Below the pieces are notes generated by a model. The model saw only the letters and a program-made list of their open reading frames with translations. It was not told where the DNA came from and searched no databases. From Pseudomonas simiae (GTDB lineage: Bacteria > Pseudomonadota > Gammaproteobacteria > Pseudomonadales > Pseudomonadaceae): 64,000 nt of DNA. The position numbers and the translations under genes are program-made. Positions 7,511 to 15,528 of this stretch are shown piece by piece (the stretch's first letter is position 1; every line of letters begins with the position of its first letter). The stretch is from the NCBI RefSeq assembly GCF_900111895.1, contig NZ_FOKB01000008.1:1-64000 (forward strand), written 5' to 3'.

Positions 7511-7559
7511 TTTGGACCGAGTACATCAGTAGTAGCGTCATCAGTTTTGGAGAAGCACC

Positions 7560-8438
7560 ATGAACCAAACCCCGGCAGAGCGCTTGGAAGCCGAGCGCAA
7601 GTTGTCCGAGAACCAGTTCGATATCACGCAGTACGAGCACGTGCCGCGTCGCTACTACGGGCGGATGTTTTTTGCCACGTTGATCGTGATTGTGTTGGCC
7701 GCGCTGTTGCGTGCATTTGCCAATGGTCAGATCGAATGGTCCTACATCGGTCAGTTCCTCACGTCTGAAGCCATCCTCTGGGGCCTGGTGAACACCATCA
7801 TCATGTCGGTGTTGGCCATGGCGCTGGGCGTGGTGATCGGCGTGATCACGGCGATCATGCGTATGTCGGCCAACCCGATCCTGCGGTATGTGGCCATCAC
7901 CTACACCTGGCTGTTCCGGGGCACGCCGCTGATCCTGCAACTGCTGCTGTGGTTCAACCTGGCGCTGATCTTCCCGGTGATCGCGATTCCGGGCCTGTTC
8001 AGTATCGACACTGTCGATCTGATGACGCCCTTCGTGGCCGCCCTGCTCGGCCTGAGTATCAACCAGGGCGCCTACACCGCCGAAGTGGTGCGCGCCGGTT
8101 TGCTCTCGGTCGACACCGGCCAGTACGAAGCCGCCAAATCCATCGGCATGCCGAGCCTGCAAGCCCTACGTAGGGTAATTCTGCCCCAGGCGATGCGCGT
8201 GATCATTCCGCCTGTAGGCAATGAGTTCATCAGTATGGTGAAAATGACCAGCCTGGCCAGCGTGATCCAGTACTCGGAGCTGCTGCACAACGCGCAAAAC
8301 ATCTACTACGCCAACGCACGGGTCATGGAGCTGCTGATTGTGGCCGGCATCTGGTACCTGGCGGTGGTGACTGTTCTTTCATTTGGTCAAAGCCGCCTTG
8401 AGCGTCGTTTTGCCCGCGGCGCCGGCAAGCGTTCGTAA
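7560..8438 (+). CDS. Polar amino-acid ABC transporter permease
   Basis: 292 residues. It has a cytoplasmic N terminus of about 40 residues, then membrane segments (LIVIVLAALLRAF, MSVLAMALGVVIGVIT and others) and the EAA loop YEAAKSIGMPSLQALRRVILPQA at about 190-212 that contacts the ATPase. It belongs to the HisM/GlnP family. It is the only permease of the operon, so it probably works as a homodimer. It sits 24 bases upstream of the ATPase gene in the same transcription unit. Confidence 0.9.
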   Translation: MNQTPAERLEAERKLSENQFDITQYEHVPRRYYGRMFFATLIVIVLAALLRAFANGQIEWSYIGQFLTSEAILWGLVNTIIMSVLAMALGVVIGVITAIMRMSANPILRYVAITYTWLFRGTPLILQLLLWFNLALIFPVIAIPGLFSIDTVDLMTPFVAALLGLSINQGAYTAEVVRAGLLSVDTGQYEAAKSIGMPSLQALRRVILPQAMRVIIPPVGNEFISMVKMTSLASVIQYSELLHNAQNIYYANARVMELLIVAGIWYLAVVTVLSFGQSRLERRFARGAGKRS

Positions 8439-8462
8439 GTCTGGGTTGAGGAGATTTGCCCC

Positions 8463-9227
8463 ATGAGAAGCATCGTCAAGGCCGTCAACCTGAACAAGTA
8501 TTACGACCAGTATCACGCGCTGCGCGACATCAACATCGAGGTCGAGCAAGGCGAAGTGATGTGCATCATCGGCCCGTCGGGTTCCGGTAAAAGCACGCTG
8601 CTGCGTTGCGTCAACCAACTGGAAAAAATCGACAAGGGCGGCCTGTGGGTCGACGGCGAACTGGTGGGTTACCGGGTCGTCGGCAACAAGCTGCATGAGA
8701 TGAATGAATCGCAGATTGCCCGCCAGCGCCTGGCCACCGGCATGGTGTTCCAACGCTTCAATTTGTTCCCTCATATGACCGTGTTGCAGAACATCATCGA
8801 AGGCCCGTGCCAGGTGCTCAAGCGCTCGCCCAAGGAGGCCATCGAAGATGCGCTGGAGTTGCTGGCCCGCGTCGGCCTGGCAGACAAGCGCAATGCCTAC
8901 CCTGTGGAGTTATCCGGCGGCCAGCAACAGCGTGTGGCGATTGCCCGCGCATTGGCCATGCGCCCCAAGTTGATGTTGTTTGACGAACCCACGTCAGCCC
9001 TCGACCCGGAGCTGGTAGGAGAGGTGCTGTCGGTGATGCGCGATCTAGCCACCACCGGCATGACCATGATCGTGGTCACCCACGAGTTGGGCTTCGCCCG
9101 CGAAGTGTCCAACCGCATGGTGTTCATGGATGCCGGTCAGATTGTGGAAGCCGGCAGCCCCGAAGAAATTCTAATAAGCCCACAAAACCCGCGTACCCAA
9201 AGCTTTATTTCTGCCGTTCGCACTTAA
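8463..9227 (+). CDS. Polar amino-acid ABC transporter ATP-binding protein
   Basis: 254 residues. Walker A GPSGSGKST is at about 37-45, the ABC signature LSGGQQQRVAIARAL at about 150, Walker B LMLFDEP at about 170-176 and the switch His in VTHELGF near 205. It is a GlnQ/HisP-type subunit powering uptake with the adjacent permease and binding protein. GAGGAGAT precedes the ATG. The insert in residues 60-80 (VDGELVGYRVV) is common in this group. Confidence 0.93.
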   Translation: MRSIVKAVNLNKYYDQYHALRDINIEVEQGEVMCIIGPSGSGKSTLLRCVNQLEKIDKGGLWVDGELVGYRVVGNKLHEMNESQIARQRLATGMVFQRFNLFPHMTVLQNIIEGPCQVLKRSPKEAIEDALELLARVGLADKRNAYPVELSGGQQQRVAIARALAMRPKLMLFDEPTSALDPELVGEVLSVMRDLATTGMTMIVVTHELGFAREVSNRMVFMDAGQIVEAGSPEEILISPQNPRTQSFISAVRT

Positions 9228-9252
9228 CTAAAAAACAAACGAGAACGCCCCC

Positions 9253-10074
9253 ATGAAAAAATTATTTATCCCAACCTTGCTCGCAGGCTTGCTGGCCTCC
9301 TCCGCTGTTTTCGCGGCTTTGCCGGCGGCAATCAAGGACAAGGGTGAGATCAGCGCGGCCATCGTGCCGAACTATCCGCCGATGGATTTCAAGGACCCGG
9401 CCACCAACACACTCACCGGTTTTGACTTCGATCTGGGCAACGCCCTCGCCGAGCGCCTGGGCGTAAAGATCAAGTGGCAGGAAACCGGCTTCGAGCAAAT
9501 GCTCAGCGGCCTGACCACCAAGCGCGTGGACATCGTGCTGTCGGGCATGACCGATACCGCCGAGCGGCAGAAATCCGTAACCTTTATCGACTACTTCAGC
9601 AGCGGCCCGCAGCTGTACACGATGGCCAAGCGTGAAGACCTCAAGGAATTGACTGACCTGTGCGGGAAAAAAGTCGGCACCAGCCGTCGCACCACTTGGC
9701 CGTCGGAAATTGCCGCGTGGAGCAAGGAAAACTGCGAAGCGGCGGGTAAGCCAGCGATCGTGGTAATCGGCACCGAAGGCTCGGCGGATGCGCGCGCGCA
9801 GTTGCAGCAGAACCGCTTGGATGCGGCGATGCAGGGCAGCGAGACGATTCCTTATTTGATGTCGCTGGACAAGGGCAAGTACAAGCCGGTGGGCTTGGCG
9901 ATTTCCAAGCAGTTCACCGGGCTTGGGATCGAGAAGAGCAACACGCAATTGGTCACCGCGATCAGTGAAGCGTTGCAGGGCATGATCGATGACGGCACTT
10001 ACGGCAAGATCCTGAAAAAGTGGGATCTGGAGCAGGGCGCGGTCGATAAGATCAGCATCAACGCCGGCCAATAA
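9253..10074 (+). CDS. Periplasmic amino-acid-binding protein of ABC transporter
   Basis: 273 residues. A Sec signal peptide (KK, then a hydrophobic stretch, then ASSAVFA, cleavage after about residue 21) precedes an SBP_bac_3 fold: NYPPMDF, TLTGFDFDLGNALAERLG, VDIVLSGMTDTAERQKSV and a C-terminal LKKWDLE helix. It binds a polar amino acid or related compound in the periplasm and delivers it to the permease encoded at 7560. It is the last transporter gene of the operon; a palindromic repeat follows at 10082. Ligand identity is unknown, though its link to an argH paralogue suggests an arginine- or succinyl-like compound. Confidence 0.92.
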   Translation: MKKLFIPTLLAGLLASSAVFAALPAAIKDKGEISAAIVPNYPPMDFKDPATNTLTGFDFDLGNALAERLGVKIKWQETGFEQMLSGLTTKRVDIVLSGMTDTAERQKSVTFIDYFSSGPQLYTMAKREDLKELTDLCGKKVGTSRRTTWPSEIAAWSKENCEAAGKPAIVVIGTEGSADARAQLQQNRLDAAMQGSETIPYLMSLDKGKYKPVGLAISKQFTGLGIEKSNTQLVTAISEALQGMIDDGTYGKILKKWDLEQGAVDKISINAGQ

Positions 10075-10081
10075 CCCTCCT

Positions 10082-10113
10082 TCTGTAGGAGCGAGCACGC
10101 TCGTTCCTACAGA
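10082..10113. repeat. Palindromic intergenic repeat (TGTAGGAGCGAGC type)
   Basis: Near-perfect 32-base palindrome with arms TCTGTAGGAGCGAGC and GCTCGTTCCTACAGA. It belongs to the same broad family as the unit at 35172-35195 and could act as a transcriptional stop or mRNA 3' end after the transporter operon. Confidence 0.8.
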
Positions 10114-10137
10114 AAACCAAGCCACCCAGACAAGGAC

Positions 10138-11319
10138 ATGTGCCCCACCGTGGCCACCTACTCCCTGGTAATCCGCCGCCTGATGATTTGCTCGCTGACC
10201 ATCGTCATCAGCCGGGCAATGACCAGTCCCTTGATGACTTTGTTGCTCAGCCGGCGCCTGGGCCTCAACCAGCAGGACATCGGCTTGCTGATGGGCATCG
10301 CGGTGTTTACCGCCACCCTGATGGGCCTGTACGGCGGCTACGTCATCGACCGCATGGAAAAGCGCAAGCTGCTGATCCTGGCGATGCTCTCCAGCTCCAT
10401 CGGTTTTCTGTTGCTGACCTTTGCCACCAACCTTTACCTCACCACCTTGACACTCGTCATCACCGAGTCGGCATCGGCGCTGTTCCTGATCGGTTCCAAG
10501 GCGATCATCAGCGAGAACCTGCCGGTGGAGCAGCGCGCCAAGGTGTTTTCCCTGCGCTACACCCTGACCAATATCGGCTACGCCACAGGCCCCATGGTGG
10601 GCGTGGTCATTGCCGGGCAGATGCCCCTGCTGCCATTCATGCTGTCCAGCGCCATCGCGTTTATCAGCGTGTTCCTGATGATAGGCATCCCGCCAACCCA
10701 GCGTGAGGAAAGCAGCAAGCCCTTGAGTTTTCTCACCACGCTGAAAACCCTGCGCAACGATCGCAGCCTGGTGCTGTTCACCGGCGGCAGCCTGCTAAGC
10801 ACCATCGTGCATGGCCGTTACACCTTGTACCTGTCGCAATTTCTGCTGGTGATTCACAACCCGGATGATGCACTGAAAATTCTTTCCGCCGTGCTGGCGT
10901 GCAACGCAATCACGGTGATGGTGCTGCAATACCAGATCGGCCGCTTCCTTAAGCGTGAGCAATTGCGTTACTGGATCCTGCTGGGCACTGCGCTGTTCAT
11001 CGGCGGCCTGATCGGCTTCAGCCAGGCCGACAGCCTGCTGTCGTGGTGTGTGGCCATGTTCGTGTTCACGTTGGGCGAGATGATTATCTTCCCGTCCGAA
11101 TTCCTGTTTATCGACACCCTTGCCCCCGAATCGCTGCGTGGCAGTTACTACGGCGCGCAGAACCTGGCGGCCTTTGGCGGGGCGCTGAGCCCGGTGATTT
11201 GTGGCTATCTGTTGATCAACTCACCGCCGACCACGATGTTTTATGCACTGGCCGGGTTGACGGCGGCGGGCGGTGCGCTGTGCTTCTTGAGCGGGCGGCG
11301 GGTTGCAGGTTCTTGCTGA
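10138..11319 (+). CDS. MFS transporter
   Basis: 393 residues with about 12 hydrophobic membrane segments. The conserved loop after TM2 reads YGGYVIDRMEKRKLL, the motif A position of major facilitators of the drug/metabolite exporter group. It lies 64 bases after the ABC binding-protein gene, with the palindromic repeat between them, so it may be co-transcribed with the uptake operon; export of a related compound is possible. AAGGAC abuts the ATG more closely than usual, so a slightly later start cannot be excluded. The substrate is unknown. Confidence 0.87.
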   Translation: MCPTVATYSLVIRRLMICSLTIVISRAMTSPLMTLLLSRRLGLNQQDIGLLMGIAVFTATLMGLYGGYVIDRMEKRKLLILAMLSSSIGFLLLTFATNLYLTTLTLVITESASALFLIGSKAIISENLPVEQRAKVFSLRYTLTNIGYATGPMVGVVIAGQMPLLPFMLSSAIAFISVFLMIGIPPTQREESSKPLSFLTTLKTLRNDRSLVLFTGGSLLSTIVHGRYTLYLSQFLLVIHNPDDALKILSAVLACNAITVMVLQYQIGRFLKREQLRYWILLGTALFIGGLIGFSQADSLLSWCVAMFVFTLGEMIIFPSEFLFIDTLAPESLRGSYYGAQNLAAFGGALSPVICGYLLINSPPTTMFYALAGLTAAGGALCFLSGRRVAGSC

Positions 11320-11373
11320 TATTTACGCAGGATCCCGCTATTAATAGCCAAACCTCTCACGGACCCGAGCCCC

Positions 11374-12321
11374 ATGAAATTCGACACGGCCTACTGCCTG
11401 AGTCTCGATGACAAGCTGTCGATCTACGACGTACGAGACCTGAATTTCGACGAAACAACCGATTTCGACTCAGACAAGGACAGCTTTCTCTGCCCCAATG
11501 ACGACTGTCGTACGGCGTTTGACCCCGGTAACGCGCTGAGCACCTTCAACGCCAAAAACGTCAATTACCTGCGCACGCCGCATTTCAAGAACAGGACCAG
11601 CACCCGGCATATCGACGGTTGTCGTTACGCCAGCACGCCCAAGACTGCGGTAGATGACAGTGACGACGAGCGTGAGGACCATTTCCCATCGGAGTTTGTA
11701 CTCACCCGTCGTCAGTACGAACGCCAGACGCCGCTTGCGAGTACAGAGGGAAGCATCCCACACGATCCAGTGAAAGCGCCCTCAAACCGAAGCTCTGTAT
11801 CCCACCGCGCCAATGACAGCACCCCAGACAAAACCAGCGTGTTCGCCCACCCGGTCGAATGTTTCGTGTCCAACATCGACGACAAGGACAAGCTCAAGTC
11901 CATGCCGTTGAAAATCGGTGACCACACCGCGACCTACTGGACGTTTTTCAAGAAAATCGAATACCTGCAAGACAACAAAGGCCTGATCTACTGGGGCAAG
12001 ATCAGGGCGATCAAGGACTACACCAGCAGCTTTCGCATCGACTTCGAAAAGAAAGTGTGGCTCGACAAGAAGCCCTACTCGGTCAACGTCTACCTGAGTA
12101 AAAAACTCATTGAGAACTACCGCAAACGCAAGGTGTTCCTGGAGCAGATCAAGGCGGCCGTGGACAGTGAGCGCGCGTTGTACTGCTTCTTCTACGGGGT
12201 GACGCCGGAGCTGAAACAGGTGCCGAGCAAGAAGAATCCCGAGCAGACCTTCGGGGTATTCAGTGCCAATATCGAGAACCTGGACCATCTGATCATTCGG
12301 GAGGCGCCAGGGGTGGAATAG
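11374..12321 (+). CDS. Unknown protein with CoiA-like zinc-finger pattern
   Basis: 315 residues, no family I can name with confidence. Residues about 45-95 contain FLCPNDDCRTAF, then HFKNRTSTRHIDGC, a CxxxxC...H...H...C arrangement like the zinc-binding N terminus of CoiA-type proteins. Residues about 95-160 are polar and low-complexity, a probable linker. The last half (YWTFFKKIEYLQDNKGLIYWG onward) alternates short strands and helices and could be an OB-like or nuclease-accessory fold; no catalytic motif is visible. It stands alone between an MFS gene and an SOS-box HTH gene, on the same strand. The zinc finger suggests nucleic-acid contact. Confidence 0.7.
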   Translation: MKFDTAYCLSLDDKLSIYDVRDLNFDETTDFDSDKDSFLCPNDDCRTAFDPGNALSTFNAKNVNYLRTPHFKNRTSTRHIDGCRYASTPKTAVDDSDDEREDHFPSEFVLTRRQYERQTPLASTEGSIPHDPVKAPSNRSSVSHRANDSTPDKTSVFAHPVECFVSNIDDKDKLKSMPLKIGDHTATYWTFFKKIEYLQDNKGLIYWGKIRAIKDYTSSFRIDFEKKVWLDKKPYSVNVYLSKKLIENYRKRKVFLEQIKAAVDSERALYCFFYGVTPELKQVPSKKNPEQTFGVFSANIENLDHLIIREAPGVE

Positions 12322-12360
12322 TGGGTCAGCAAAAATCCAGTTGATGAGCGGTCAAAACAA

Positions 12361-12376
12361 CTGTACAAAAACACAG
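12361..12376 (+). promoter_or_regulatory. LexA (SOS) box overlapping the HTH gene promoter
   Basis: CTGTACAAAAACACAG fits CTG-N10-CAG, and more strictly CTGT-N8-ACAG with an A-rich core. It directly abuts TATAGT (12377-12382), a good -10 element, so bound LexA would occlude the promoter. The ATG of the HTH gene follows at 12415. Confidence 0.65.
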
Positions 12377-12414
12377 TATAGTTTGCCCTCCCCCGTCGAA
12401 CCTGGAGAAACCCC

Positions 12415-12780
12415 ATGTCCTCTCTGGCAATGAGCTCTTTCGTAGAACAGCAGATCGTCCTGCATCAATTCACCGCCAAACACAGTGTGCAAGCCCGCGC
12501 GATGCTGGGCTGGAGCCGGGAAGACCTGGCTCGCCAGGCCGGTGTGGCCGTTGAGGCGGTTCAACAGTTTGAAAGCCAGCATGACGTGGGGGATGAAACC
12601 CGCCTGGCCTTGGCGTTTCGGTTGGAAGCTGAAGGGCTGGTGTTTTTCCCGGGGTTTGCACCGGGGTGGGGGATGAGTGTGCGCCGGTTTGACTGTGCAG
12701 AACCAGAGCCTGTAGCGCAGGGCATCCTCTCCCGTTTGATAGGCACAACGTCGGCATCCCTTGAACCGAAAGGTGCGTAG
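12415..12780 (+). CDS. XRE-like helix-turn-helix protein, probably SOS-controlled
   Basis: 121 residues. Residues about 27-55 (ARAMLGWSREDLARQAGVAVEAVQQFES) form a Cro/C1-type helix-turn-helix; the rest is short and without a recognised domain. GGAG lies about 9 bases before the ATG. The promoter overlaps a LexA box, so expression is expected to rise on DNA damage. It stands alone: a truncated AraC relic follows on the other strand. Its targets are unknown. Confidence 0.75.
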   Translation: MSSLAMSSFVEQQIVLHQFTAKHSVQARAMLGWSREDLARQAGVAVEAVQQFESQHDVGDETRLALAFRLEAEGLVFFPGFAPGWGMSVRRFDCAEPEPVAQGILSRLIGTTSASLEPKGA

Positions 12781-12782
12781 AG

Positions 12783-12993
12783 TCATGCCTGCAGTTGTCG
12801 CGCCCAGCGCATCATGTGCGGCGGTTGGCCAAAGGCACGCAGGAATGCAAGGCGCATCCGTTCCGGGTCGCCGAAGCCGGTTTCGCGGGCGATGATGTCG
12901 ATGAAGTGGTCGCCAAGATCGAGCAGCAGGCGCGCCCCCTCGATGCGCAACCGCTCGATTGCCTTTGCGGACGACACCTTGGGCAGGGACGCC
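12783..12993 (-). pseudogene. Remnant of an AraC-family (GlxA-like) regulator, C-terminal end
   Basis: The open stretch after an in-frame TAG (around 12994) encodes ASLPKVSSAKAIERLRIEGA, continuing to FIDIIARETGFGDPERMRLAFLR and GQPP: the second helix-turn-helix of AraC/XylS proteins. No sensor domain or first helix-turn-helix is found upstream, where the amidase gene ends. It is a decayed C-terminal fragment of about 65 codons without its own start. The gap 12781-13058 otherwise holds nothing I can support. Confidence 0.7.
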
Positions 12994-13058
12994 TACGAAA
13001 CAGCAAGGCTCCCTGGCACCCAACCTGTCGCATCGCTCCCCAGCGGCACGCTACGGCG

Positions 13059-14561
13059 TCAAAGTTGCGGCTTAACCGCTACCTGAGCTGCTTGCTCATA
13101 CCCATGGGCCACTGCCAGCAAGGTGGGCTCGGCCCATTGGGTACCAAAAAAGTAGGCACTGGTGGGTAGACCATCCTCATCTACACCAGACGGTACGGCA
13201 ATTCCCGGATAGCCGGCTGCCGCGACGCCGAAGTAACTGTTGGTGTCGAAATCCGACACCATCGCGTCCAGGTTTTCTGCCTTGATCGGGTCATCGATCG
13301 AGCTTCTGAAATCCTGGATGAGCGCATCCCACAGTGGCTTGCGTGCTGCTGGCGTCAGCGTTGAGGCGCTGATTTCCCTGAGCACCGGTTGATGATCCGT
13401 CTCACTGCCATCGCGTTCGTCGTTGAACCGGATCAGTTCGGTCAGCGACTTGACCGGCAATCCCGAGCGCTTGCCCAGGTAGGTATTCAGTGAGTCCTTC
13501 ACATCCGAAAGCAATAGTTCGTCGTAGCGTGAGGCATCGGCCAGGCGCAGGTTGACCGGCACCAACACCGCGCCTTGCTCGCGAAGCACTTCCAATGTCC
13601 GATTGAATGACGTGCTGTTCTCCACTGGCAGGGTTTCACCCTCTTTGGAGAACGTGGCGGGATAGCCGATACGCTTGCCTTTCAACGCGCCTGGAACCAG
13701 TAACTGGGTGTAATCGATACCTTGGGGCGCTCCCACGCTTGCTGGATCCGCGGGATCACTGCCTGACATGGCATTGAGCATCAGTGCAGCATCAAACACT
13801 GAACGCGTCATCGGGCCCGGTGTGTCCTGGTACTGGCTCGCGGGAATAATTCCATTGCGGTCCAGCAGGCCGACAGTGGGCTTGAGCCCGACAATACCGT
13901 TACGCGCTGCCGGCACAATGATCGAACCGTTGGTTTCTGCCCCCACCGCCATGGGCGCCAACCCTGCTGCAACGGCGGCGGCAGAGCCGGAGCTGGACCC
14001 TCCAACGTCGGCGTCCCTTTGATGAGGGTTGCGGGTCTGCCCGCCCCGACTGCTCCAGCCATCGGGGCCCCCACGGAACCCAGCCATTTCAGTCATGTTG
14101 GTTTTGCCGAGGATCACCGCGCCCTGCTGGATCAGGTAGTCCACCAACGGGGCGTTCTTGCTGGCTGATGCACCGACCAGCCCAAACGCACCCGCACTGG
14201 TTTGCATGCCTTCGGTTTCGATCGTGTCCTTGAGCAAGATGGGAATGCCATGCAGCGGCCCGCGCACGTTGCCATTGGCCCGCTCACGGTCCAACTCACG
14301 TGCGGTTTCAAGCGCCTTGGGATTGAGTTCGATGATGGCGCTCAGTTGCGGATCCAGCCTGCGAATCCGCTCCTGCAGGTGAGTGACCAGATCGACCGAA
14401 GTGAGCCCGCCCGGCAGGGCCATTTGCCTGCTGAGCTCGTTGACACCGAGGTATTCAGTACCCGCGGGCACAGGTGTTGAAGCCGTGGGTGAGGCGTCTC
14501 CAGCGAACGACTCTACGACCTGCCAAACCATGGCGCCCATGCCATATGCGATTCCTAACAT
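13059..14561 (-). CDS. Amidase (amidase-signature family)
   Basis: 500 residues from the ATG at 14561, chosen because AGGAGGT stands just before it; the frame stays open upstream. The Ser-cisSer-Lys triad is visible: Lys in PILLKDTIET, and the serines in GGSSSGSAAAVAAGLAP and TNGSIIVPAARNGIVGLKPT. The family hydrolyses amides (acylamide amidohydrolase or Glu-tRNA amidotransferase A-like). The N-terminal 20 residues are hydrophobic and could direct export. The next gene upstream on the same strand encodes an amidase-like protein without this catalytic core. The substrate is unknown. Confidence 0.88.
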   Translation of the reverse strand: MLGIAYGMGAMVWQVVESFAGDASPTASTPVPAGTEYLGVNELSRQMALPGGLTSVDLVTHLQERIRRLDPQLSAIIELNPKALETARELDRERANGNVRGPLHGIPILLKDTIETEGMQTSAGAFGLVGASASKNAPLVDYLIQQGAVILGKTNMTEMAGFRGGPDGWSSRGGQTRNPHQRDADVGGSSSGSAAAVAAGLAPMAVGAETNGSIIVPAARNGIVGLKPTVGLLDRNGIIPASQYQDTPGPMTRSVFDAALMLNAMSGSDPADPASVGAPQGIDYTQLLVPGALKGKRIGYPATFSKEGETLPVENSTSFNRTLEVLREQGAVLVPVNLRLADASRYDELLLSDVKDSLNTYLGKRSGLPVKSLTELIRFNDERDGSETDHQPVLREISASTLTPAARKPLWDALIQDFRSSIDDPIKAENLDAMVSDFDTNSYFGVAAAGYPGIAVPSGVDEDGLPTSAYFFGTQWAEPTLLAVAHGYEQAAQVAVKPQL

Positions 14562-14658
14562 ACGACCTCCTGAGAAGTAAGAAATGAAGAAGGACCAACG
14601 TTGATCCGTAGGCCAGTCTAAAAACTTCACCCCTCCTTGGCAGCGCGGCGAGGGTGAT

Positions 14659-15420
14659 TCACCGTGTGGGATAGTTCAGCGCTGCGGGTGGCTCATCCTG
14701 CCGATCCATCAGACGGCACACGTTTTGATAGCCCTGTACCAGCGCCGGCAGCCAATCTTTCGCCCAACGTGCGCCGTAGAACCACAGCGTCGCGCCATCC
14801 TCGAGCGGCGCGCCAACCCCCGGGTAGCCACTCCAGCACGCGCTGTGGAAGGCGCTGCTACGGCTGTCGGATACCAGGGCAACCAGTCGGAGTGCACGCA
14901 CCAGCTCATCGATTTCGTTGCGGGTGTGAAGGGTCTGATTGGCCCGGTGTGCAGGCACTGGTACCAGCTCGGTACCGGCCTGGCGCAGGATGCCCAAGGC
15001 TTTCAGGAAGGAGGGAGGGTGTTCGATCCGCCCCTCTTCGTGGTCATCCACAAACCGCTCGGCAAACCCCACGCGCCTGCCGCCCAGCGCGTGAGTAGCC
15101 GTGAAGGCCGTGTTGTTTTCCACCAAGGGGACTTCAACCATCACCGGCCCAGAGGGATCGACGCCACTTAAGGCAATCAACGACAGCGCCGGGTCGCGCA
15201 AGGGTTTCAGGGGAAGACTCGGAGCGTCATAACCTGGAATGGGGACGATTCGTCCAGGGTTGTCACGAGCCTGGGGCTCGACACCGAAAGCGATACTTCG
15301 CGGGTTCCCTTGCTCGTTGAGCGAAGTCGCCAGGCCAGACGCTTCAGTGAGCACAGAAGCTGGTTGACTCGGTGGGCACGGTATACCCGCCTGCCAATAT
15401 TTCCGACACTTACTCTCCAT
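14659..15420 (-). CDS. Amidase-like protein lacking the catalytic core
   Basis: 253 residues. The middle and end align by eye with the C-terminal half of the neighbouring amidase (DPALSLIALSGVDPSGP, GRRVGFAERF, LGILRQAGTELVPVP, then YPGVGAPLEDG and WFYGARWAKDWLPALVQGYQ). No GGSSSGS segment and no catalytic lysine are present, so it is either a truncated, inactive relic or a repurposed accessory protein. A long uninterrupted frame with a possible GGGGGA ribosome-binding site argues against simple decay. The first 60 residues have no visible similarity to anything. Confidence 0.6.
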   Translation of the reverse strand: MESKCRKYWQAGIPCPPSQPASVLTEASGLATSLNEQGNPRSIAFGVEPQARDNPGRIVPIPGYDAPSLPLKPLRDPALSLIALSGVDPSGPVMVEVPLVENNTAFTATHALGGRRVGFAERFVDDHEEGRIEHPPSFLKALGILRQAGTELVPVPAHRANQTLHTRNEIDELVRALRLVALVSDSRSSAFHSACWSGYPGVGAPLEDGATLWFYGARWAKDWLPALVQGYQNVCRLMDRQDEPPAALNYPTR

Positions 15421-15528
15421 AAATACCGTCCCCCGAGAATTGATTTTCCGGGGATCATCGCACCCTTGGCTGGCGTCTGTCGCAGCTCTGAAACAGCTTG
15501 AAAACTCCTTTTTCCGGCGGCTGTTCCG

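Noticed and set aside
12352..13023. 223-codon minus-strand frame across the HTH gene and the AraC remnant
   Set aside because: It shows no similarity in any part, runs antisense to the HTH gene, and lies out of frame with the recognisable AraC fragment.
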